This document shows, piece by piece, positions 1-9,000 of a DNA stretch of 15,197 bases. The DNA lies in the NCBI GenBank assembly GCA_946803715.1, contig CAMPET010000530.1:1-15197 (forward strand), in the 5' to 3' direction. The translations under genes were made by a program, and so were the position numbers. The notes below the pieces were generated by a model that had not been told where the DNA came from, did not search any database, and was given only the letters and a program-made list of their open reading frames with translations. Numbering within the stretch: position 1 is the stretch's first letter; each line of letters starts with the position of its first letter. The DNA comes from Beroe ovata. Taxonomy: Eukaryota; Ctenophora; Nuda; Beroida; Beroidae.

Positions 1-7
1 ATAGGTA
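1..7 (-). CDS. CAS gene exon 15, first bases only
   Basis: A pyrimidine-rich tract followed by CCCACAG|TAC lies at the left edge. The acceptor would open an exon in phase 0, as exon 14 requires, starting Tyr-Leu. The exon itself is off the window. Confidence 0.5.
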
Positions 8-3000
8 CTGTGGGAGGGGGAGTGGATATGAGGAATAGTTGGGAAATATTTCTCCCCCGGACACATTTCACAACACAGTGTTAAAACCAGTGGTAAGCCA
101 GGTGTACCAACAAACAAGTCACAAACACACACACACACACACACACAATCAGGGAGAATTGTTAAAACAGAAAACATTTCTGATAACACAGCAGCTGCCC
201 TGTTGTAATTCCCAAATATAGCACTCTCATAGTGTGAAATATACTGATACTTGACAAAACAAAATTCCTGAATTCCATTGTGTTTTGACGACCGAAATTC
301 CGCGACCACTCAAAACTTGGTGAGAAAGGGAAGTGTTACCTGCCATAACAGACTGTTCACTGTTCACACCACAATATCTCACCTTTTGCACGGGTGTGAC
401 TGATGCGATGACGTGTTTCACTTCCGATGATGACGTCACGTGGGCTGTTGGAACTGGGCCAGATACAGCGTGAGGGTTTGGCAGTGGGCCAGAATTGGGT
501 TGGTGAGAGGGGGATGGTCCCTGGACTGGGCTGTTTTTCTCAGTAGCGAGATTCTGAACACTGAAACGAGGTTTTTGTAAGTGTTTCCATTGCGACCGTC
601 TTCGAGTTAGGGTCATTGGAATAATGTGCATAAATCGGAGTAATTGGTTTTGGAAATTCAACCAACAATCACATTTTATGCTAAGCAACATGATTTGCAC
701 TTAGTGGTCGCAAGTTTTGAAATGACCATCTCAATAGTACACGATGATCTATACTGTTTGTCTGACACCCATCATCCATGTAGAGAATCGTGCATCAACA
801 AATTGAGTTCAAATTCTCCGAATGATGTTCCTCATCAGCATAATGAATTCATCATGATGAGACGAATGAACACACACACAGACACACACATGAATTAGAA
901 TCACTCTCACTCTCTCACTGGAAATTTCTGTCTGGCAGCTAAAGTACTACTGCAAATAGTTAATGAATTCCACACCCAGCACACCTACTAAACAATGGAT
1001 TCCGCACCCCAAGAATCCTCTGCCAGCAGACATTCGTCCGGAAACCACTCCTTCCTAACAAATTGAATGTTCTAGCGCCTCCATCACCACACAGCCACTC
1101 GCAAAGAGTAGTAACACGCTAGTTTAAACAGTCGTGGTACTATTTCTGAAGATTATCTCACCAGTGACCGTGAGAAGAGACAATATGTTTATTATGAAGG
1201 AGCGGTTATATGGGAAGAAGGGGCTCAATTAAGGCTTGGGACGGCGTCAATATTCAGCCAATGTCGGGTTCAATCATGCCTTATAAGGGCAAAAACAGTT
1301 TACCATTCCACCACATTGTTACATTGACTAGAAGAGGTATAATTGAGTCTACCAATACTTGGAAACGGACGTTATTCCATTTTACAAGGTGCCCAGACAC
1401 CACATACACACACACACACAAACACACGCACACACACATACACACACACGCATACACACACACACACACACACACACAAGTGCTAATTGGTGGGTGGAAC
1501 ATGGGGCATATCAAGTTTCTATGTTTCTAGGGTTGTCCCCACTTGGTGGATTAAATCATAACAAGAAAAGGCTTCACTGGAGAGTCATTTGAAATGAATC
1601 GAATCATCTGAAATGACTTGGATCAATCCATGTTCTGATAGGGTCATTACTCATGACCTCAGTTATCACACCGGGTGGGCTTCTATTGCGCGGAACTTCC
1701 ATCATGATAATCAGAATCAATCAATATCTTGTTATCACATCATTATCACAGGATAATGGATCTCATTATCAGGATACAATCGAGAAACAATTTGGCTGCG
1801 ATCCAAGCTCTTCAATCACGGAGATAGAAACTCAAATGTGTGAGTTGATTCTGAGTTTCTGCCCGAACTGGGGTAGTGGGGTATGCATCATGGAAGCAGG
1901 TGTGCTCCAGTGAAGACTCACAGGTCTCTGAAATCCGGAGCCAGTGCAAAAGTGAGCAAGTCCATCTTGGACAGAATTGTACGAGCATCCACACTGAATA
2001 CATGATACATAACATGGTGAGTTCTATAATAGTATTCTTATATCACGATATCGCTGCGAACAACTGATTGTTCAGTATCATATATCTCCTGCTGTGTCAA
2101 TTTTCCCACGAGATTGTACGGTTTTGTAGTATCGGAATGTTACGGTTCCACGTGCGTGTTTCTATGGGAACTAGAAACATTTCTCCCTTCTCTCTGCAAC
2201 CGGTGACAACTTGTGCTGTCCACGCCAGGATTCAGAAGTTTTATACTCGAGAAACGGTCACACTCTACCCCTCACATCACGGTCTAACTTATAACCAATG
2301 CCTCACTGCATGGTCATTGGTCAGTTCTCTCTCTCAAACGCATGAATTGAGAGTTTTCTCAGTGAGGAGAATATTCTCAGTGAGGAGAATATTCTCGCTG
2401 ATAAACATTCCCAAACTTTAGAGTAAACACTAGTGAGAACACAAACAATCAGCATTGGCTCTAGAGCAAGTAGCAACTCAGTTGTTACATTGTAATGATC
2501 ATATTCTATGATTAGTTATCTCCACAAGTTCAATCACTGACTATAATGATTTATCTTCATTCAATGTTTTCAAAACACTATATGTTCTGTGTGTCGTAAA
2601 CATGAATATCTCTGTTGTAATTGAGCACATGTAATTGAGCACGTGGAGTAGTCAGTAGTGTCTCGAAAGAGAGAGAAAGACGGAACATTTTGTAAAACAG
2701 GTACTTGTCATGCATGATACAATTACTACTACAAGCCACGTGGCACATAGTCAAGTGTCACGTGTAATGTGATTTAGTGTAACACGTCATACGCTGTTAC
2801 TCCCTACTAGTATCATTACACACGTCATTGAGATAGTTGCACCCCCACAGTCACTGGTCGCCCAATCATGACCTCAATCATGACATTGTAACATCCGAAA
2901 GTGAGAGCGAATTCGACATAAACACATGACAACCATCTTACCTGTTAATACTGGCTGGTAAATGCTGGTTTCCACCACTGTCACCAAGGCTATCAGCCAT

Positions 3001-6000
3001 GTTACCATGGTTACCACTACTGTTACCATGGTTACCACCACTGTTACCATGGTTTCCGAACTCTGGTAGCTCAGTGTAGTCGTGGTATTCCTCGTCATCC
3101 TCATGGGTGACGTCACTGGTGACGTACTGACACCCCTCATACGTCACCACTTCCACCGACCTGGTGATTGGTGATTGGTGTCAGTGAGTCAATATCTTCG
3201 TATCACTGGTTCTTCCCCTCCAGCAGGCACGAATCTAAAAGCGGGTGAATCATAGCGAGTACTTATAAGCTGTGACCCCCTATTAACTACCGGCGTGGGA
3301 GCCAGTCCACGGCCCTCTAGTGTGGGGGTCGTGGGAATGGAGGGACTGCCACTCTCTCATTGTGGAGTTGTGTGGGACTAATCACAGAACCCACACTCTC
3401 CCTCTCTCGTAGAGAGTGGATTCATTGTTTGATAATAACATGATCTGATGTACAGACTGTCATTTGATTACACACACACACATACACACACACACACTCT
3501 CTCTCTATTATAAGAGGGAAGTAACATGAGACTGTATACACAGTCTGGGTCCAGGGCTACGATTAGATTACTGTGTACTTATACTGGACAGCCAGATAAC
3601 CTCATTCCAATGATCCACTGTTTAGACAGCATGATAAGCGGGCTTTGTGTAAACAATGTAAAGTGTGTATTATACGCAATGTACACAAATACAAAGTACA
3701 TACCTCCTATGATTGGAGTATCTTCTCTTCTCTCCCATCCCCAGACTCCTGCTTCTCTGTCTCTCGAAAGCTGCACGTGCAGAGTGGCGCGCACCACGTG
3801 CAGCCAGCGCGCTCTGTACGCTCGGTGCACGTGGAATGCGCGGCGCGCTCAACACCGACTCCACATCCACATACTCGGCTTGTTCCTCATCCTCCTCTAT
3901 GTCCACGTAATCCTGAAGGAGGAGAAGAGGGGTTGATGGTTTCGGATGAATAGACAACAGTTGCCGGGGGAGAGGGGTAGATTGTGGGGAATTGTAGTAG
4001 ATCGGCAGGGGGAATCAGTTTCAATTATCAGAAAATTATTAATTACCCTGGTCCAACAAATATGTTAAACACGGTATCAGTGAGAACACGGCAGTGAGAA
4101 CTGCGAATACTGTGAAGTGTACAGCAGTATAATATCACTGGTATAACTACATATATGGGTTCAGTGGGAGCACATGTGCCAGTGTTCAGCATGTGATGGG
4201 GAAACATTTGGCAACCCGCCAGAATAATATGGAATATCTCCGTAACTTTCCATCGAATAGGCTTGAAGTACACACGTTCACTCTATCNCACACACACAAA
4301 CACACTTTCCACCCTACCCCTCACTCACAGCCCCGCTCAAATTGTCTACTGTAAATGTTGTGGCTCGGTCTGCATGACACATTTCCCATTACTGAATATT
4401 GGATCATTATCTACGTACACAAACACACACAGGACATTAGGAACTGAGGACATGGAGGAATTTAGGGCGTGGCCAGTGGGCAGAGAGAGGGGGAATAATG
4501 TCTGTCCGACAACTCTGTTATTAGCAAACTCAATTATAACAGGCTACCCAAGAGAAGAGAATAAAGTGTTGCGTTTCTCTCTCCTCTCATATATAACTCA
4601 ATCAAATGTATGAGAATCGGATTTATAATGTGTCGTTAATAATCATCATGAATTGATTCGATGACTGTGATCGTTTTACAGGGAACATTAGATTATCAAC
4701 TCAAGAACACTCACACACTCACACAAACTCACACAATAGAATTGTTTCAAAATAATCAATTCATAGATTGATTGTTTTACGAACGAAGATCTGGGCCACT
4801 TTTGATTATCACTCAAATGAACACACATGTTACACTCATGTTACGCACACACATGTTACGCACACATGTAACACACACACACATGTTACACACATGCCGG
4901 TGACGATCCCTAGCACCACCACCACTTGTAACATGGACAGGGTTCACAAAGTACGATGTTGTGGGTACCCCCACCACCATTCCCCTCTGCTCAGTTCCTC
5001 CCCTGACCCACATCTCCTCCAGTAAATCTGGAGCGGTGCCAGATCTCCTTATCCCAGGGGAACGGTCAAAACGGGGAACGGTGTCAACACGAGGCGGCTC
5101 AGGACGAGGGATGGTGTCAACACGAGGCGGCTCAGGACGGGTGTCAATACGGGGGATGGTGTCAAGGCGAGGTAGTACAGGAGCAGAGGCGTTATCAAGA
5201 GGAAGATGAGATACCAGGATACCAGCCACTGTGGATCTTCTCTTCTTGGTGGTGTCATGAGTGGTGTGCAACCTCTTACGAGAGCAGTGTTACAATTACA
5301 TACAAGCATTACGAAACAAAGGTGTTGCTATGGAAACATGTTGCTAAGTTATAGAGTGTGTTGCTATGGAAACATGTTGCTAAGTTATAGAGTGTGTTGC
5401 TATGGAAACATGTTGCTATGATATAGAAGATGTTGCTATGGAAACATGTTACCTGTTGCTGGTATTGCTCAGAATGAGGTGTAGGGGGAAGTGGTCTCTC
5501 CCTGTACTCAATCCAGGTTTTCTGTCCGGTACTACTCTCCCCCTCTGTTTTGCACACTCGACTGTCCACTTCTGTAATTACACGCTCTGTTACACACATG
5601 ATGTTTACATAGCTAATTGCGTGGTGAATCCGCTACAACAACAACTTGGAGAGCTTGTACTCTTCCCGCCATTTTACCATGTCCATATATGGAATAATTA
5701 CCGTTCGGTACACTCGGCAGAGGTCTGAGGGACGTGTGGTGGACGGTGTGCTTCGCTATTTGCTCCAAACTCTTGGATAACTTCTTGTCCAGGTTTGTAT
5801 GGCCGCCTGATAGAGGATGGGGAGTGTTTGTGTTTGTAAATTAACTGATTATTCTCAGAGGATACTTGTAGATGTGTGATCGACAAGTGAGATTGAGCCA
5901 AATTTACCTGCAGTATTGTTATTGTTTGCGTGTTTGCCGCCTTTCTTCAGAGTCAGATTACTGAACAACTTCGGTATTTGATCCAAACCAGCTGAAAAAC

Positions 6001-9000
6001 AGGACCTGTTAACAACTTGGATTCCACTGAAAACTGATTTGATTCAAAACCCCCAATTCTTCTGATTGAAAACCCAACATCTACAGCTGCATGAGCATTG
6101 AACATGCCCCATGCTATTATAACTGTCACTGAAACTTGAGTCGGTAATTCCACTGATTTCAACAAACACACGACGTGTGTGATTGGCTTACATCACGTCT
6201 CTCTCCCCCCCCCCTTACACATAGAGAGTGCTCGGTAACAATAGTAATTACAATAAGAACATACCCTGAGATGGGTAACATTCGGGTACATGTTTCAATG
6301 TTGTGTGATTGTGTCAATGTTGTGTGCCACCCCAATATACACACACTGTGTATGAGTGTTTCCTGGTCGATCCCCCCCTTTCCCCCTGGATCACAACAAT
6401 ATCATTACAGTCCACACTCGCAGAGAGAGAGAGAGAGTGATGTTACGAGGTGTACATACAGCAGTTATCATGGGAGTAGGAGACCGTGTACTTATATAAC
6501 ATTCGGTGTCAATATGCTCTAATTTGTGTGACGTCAAAGTCAAGTATGTAGGTTCTATCACAACATTCCGGCCTGAGGCTTGACACATGTATCTGTACTT
6601 GGTAGTCTGTCGTAATTAACTTGGGACGACAGTTGACAAGGAGTCAGTTTCGATTGAGACAATAGTTTTAACGATGGCTCCTTCATAACGGTTCATAATG
6701 TGTCCGGTGCGTGTATGTTATAATAGTAAGACAACATTATACACACTATCATTATGCATGTTATTGAGTGATCACAAGCAATATTACACACACACACATC
6801 TTACTCCTTTGTAAGTTTACTCCTTTATAATATAGAAAGTGGTGAATACGATGATAGTCTGAACAAAGCCGCAACGATAAAATGAGCTTGCTGTCACAAC
6901 GATACAGATAGGTGTAGACTGTAGGGTAGACGTGACACGACCTCGATCAAACATGATCCCATTCAATATTCAATGAGTTTGAATCGCCGAACAAATCACC
7001 CGCTCACTCACCACTCGATTTTTTCTTCTTCTTATCACTTGACACCCCCAATTTCCACTGTTGTTTACCCTGCTGCCTCTCGCCGATGTCCACCACTTTG
7101 GAGGGCTGCGAGTTGGTCTTGGTGACGGCGGTTTTGACTGGAGGGGTGGGCGGGTCGAAGTAGTCGTGATCGCTATGTCTCTTCGTCATCTGAGGTGGTG
7201 GAAGTGTGAGTTGCTAATTATGTTGTTGGGATAGTTGTTAGAGTTGTTGCTAGGGAAGTTCTGTTGCCAGGGGAACGGCTGCTCAGCTATTCTTAGTTTA
7301 GACACGTGTAATGTGTATAATGTAGGTATATATTGTAAGAGATGGGGGGATGATGGACGCCCGCACACGACCCCCTCTACCCCCCTGGAGAGAGGGAACA
7401 ATTAATCTCCAGGAGACGGCAAGGGGTCTATAGCACACGCGTGGGTCACCGGTTAGTGGTACATGGGACGGTTAGTGGCATTGTGTATGTGCCATGGACA
7501 TGAATCGATAATACAGTCTGGTATGAGGGGGTAGCTAGTGTCTGAAACTGTGTGGTATCTCATGTGGGGGGTCACGTGTGACGTGTGTACTTGGGGTGAC
7601 ACCCGAATGGGGTATTAACCATGATGTAGACTGCTACAGTTTGTCTCGTGCCACAAGTAATTTAGCAACATAAAGTAGGAGAGATTCCACATACACCAGA
7701 TTATTTACACTCCGCCATGATGAAATCTATGATATGATTAACAGGTGTCTCCTATCAGTCTACCTAATGAGAACGCATCATATTGTGGCAATGTTTACGA
7801 AGGAGCAGTACCTTGTCAGACAGCTTATGGTGGGATGGCGGTATCATATAATCCTCCAATTCCAGGGACTGAGAGCTGCAGCTCTGATGGACACTGCTCT
7901 CGCTACTCGTGTGGTGAGACGATAGCTGCGGACTGCTCTGGTGATTGCTAGGGGAACGGTTGCTAGCGAAGTTGTTGCTAGGGGAACGGTTGCTCAGATT
8001 TTCAAATGTTCTGTGGTGTTCTTTCTCTGGTAAAGTGGGAGGACTATCTCGTGTGCTCTCTGAAATTTCACACGTTCTATTTATAGATTCTGTTTAACAT
8101 TCACAGGGTTTGTGTGTATGTGAAATGTGATAATACCCAAGACAAGTGTTAATTTAGTGGAAAATGTGAATAAGAGTGTGTGTTTGTGCGTTTGTGTGTG
8201 TGTAGGTGTGTGTTTGTGAGTGTCTGTGTGTTTGTGTGTTGTACAAGCTGCAGCTGCAAGCATACAGTGTGCAGCCTGCACAACACAATATTCCGTCCCT
8301 TTATTAATCACTGTTCAACAATGGACCGTAATCATGAACACAATGCTTCATTTCATAATTTAAGAGAATAATTGCTCTACACTACAAAATCCTGGAACAA
8401 TTCCAACTATCCTAATCCCTGCCATTGCATGCCATAATGAGTTGTTATATCAACAGTTGTAAAACAATGCCCTCTTGCAGGATGTATGGTATGGTAGATG
8501 ATAACAGTATGTATTTAAGATTTTGATATGTGTGAACTATATACTGTGTGCTATGTATTTGTGTGAAGTCCTACTAACCTTGTTTGGACGACGAAATTCC
8601 TGAGTCGTACGACTTGATTGATTCGTTGGATACTTTGCTCGACTGAATTGACTCTGAACTTCTTCTACCACCGTACAAGTGAAGTGAGGATGATTTCATA
8701 GACTCGTTACTGAGTGATATTATTAATTGAGTGACTTTATTGCAAAATTATAGCAAGAGAAACCTTATGCTGCTATATATCTTGTTGACACTATTATTAA
8801 GTGGGCAGTACAACATATTGTGTTAGGTATGATGAACTTACTTAATGACGTACTCACTGACTTAATGAGCAAATTAGATAGAACATAAACAATGAAATAA
8901 TCAAGAACCACTGTCCAAAATTACCTTGAGTTATTTATAGCTCCACTATCATATCCATCATGGGAGTTTGTAATTCCAAAGTTGGGAACTTCATCATAAT

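Larger units (their letters stand above)
3161..3703 (-). other. CAS intron 11
   Basis: Intron of 543 bases with a foldback at 3349-3419 and a CA/CT microsatellite at about 3470-3507. No exon recognised. Confidence 0.55.

Noticed and set aside
1210-1592. Overlapping open frames on both strands rich in His-Thr or Val-Cys
   Set aside because: They are translations of the (CA)n microsatellite, with no splice or protein-family support.
3526-3953. Plus-strand open frames of up to 136 codons
   Set aside because: They lie opposite CAS exon 11, whose minus-strand frame has tyrosine motifs and correct splice sites. The plus frames have neither.
4043-4273. Minus-strand open frame ending at a GTAATT donor-like site
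   Set aside because: It would end in phase 2, which does not fit the phase-0 start of exon 11, and it has no good acceptor. The composition is not like the neighbouring exons.
4288-4288. Single N as a sign of a gap
   Set aside because: It is one ambiguous base beside a CA run, most likely a base-call uncertainty and not a scaffold gap.
423-6535. CRE-like TGACGTCA strings (for example near 431, 3107, 6529)
   Set aside because: Scattered and short, two of them inside coding exons. No promoter context.
7186-7401. Minus-strand frame rich in Asn running into exon 6
   Set aside because: It is out of frame with exon 6 and has no suitable upstream acceptor. It mostly covers the duplicated exon 5 fragment and is left as intron.
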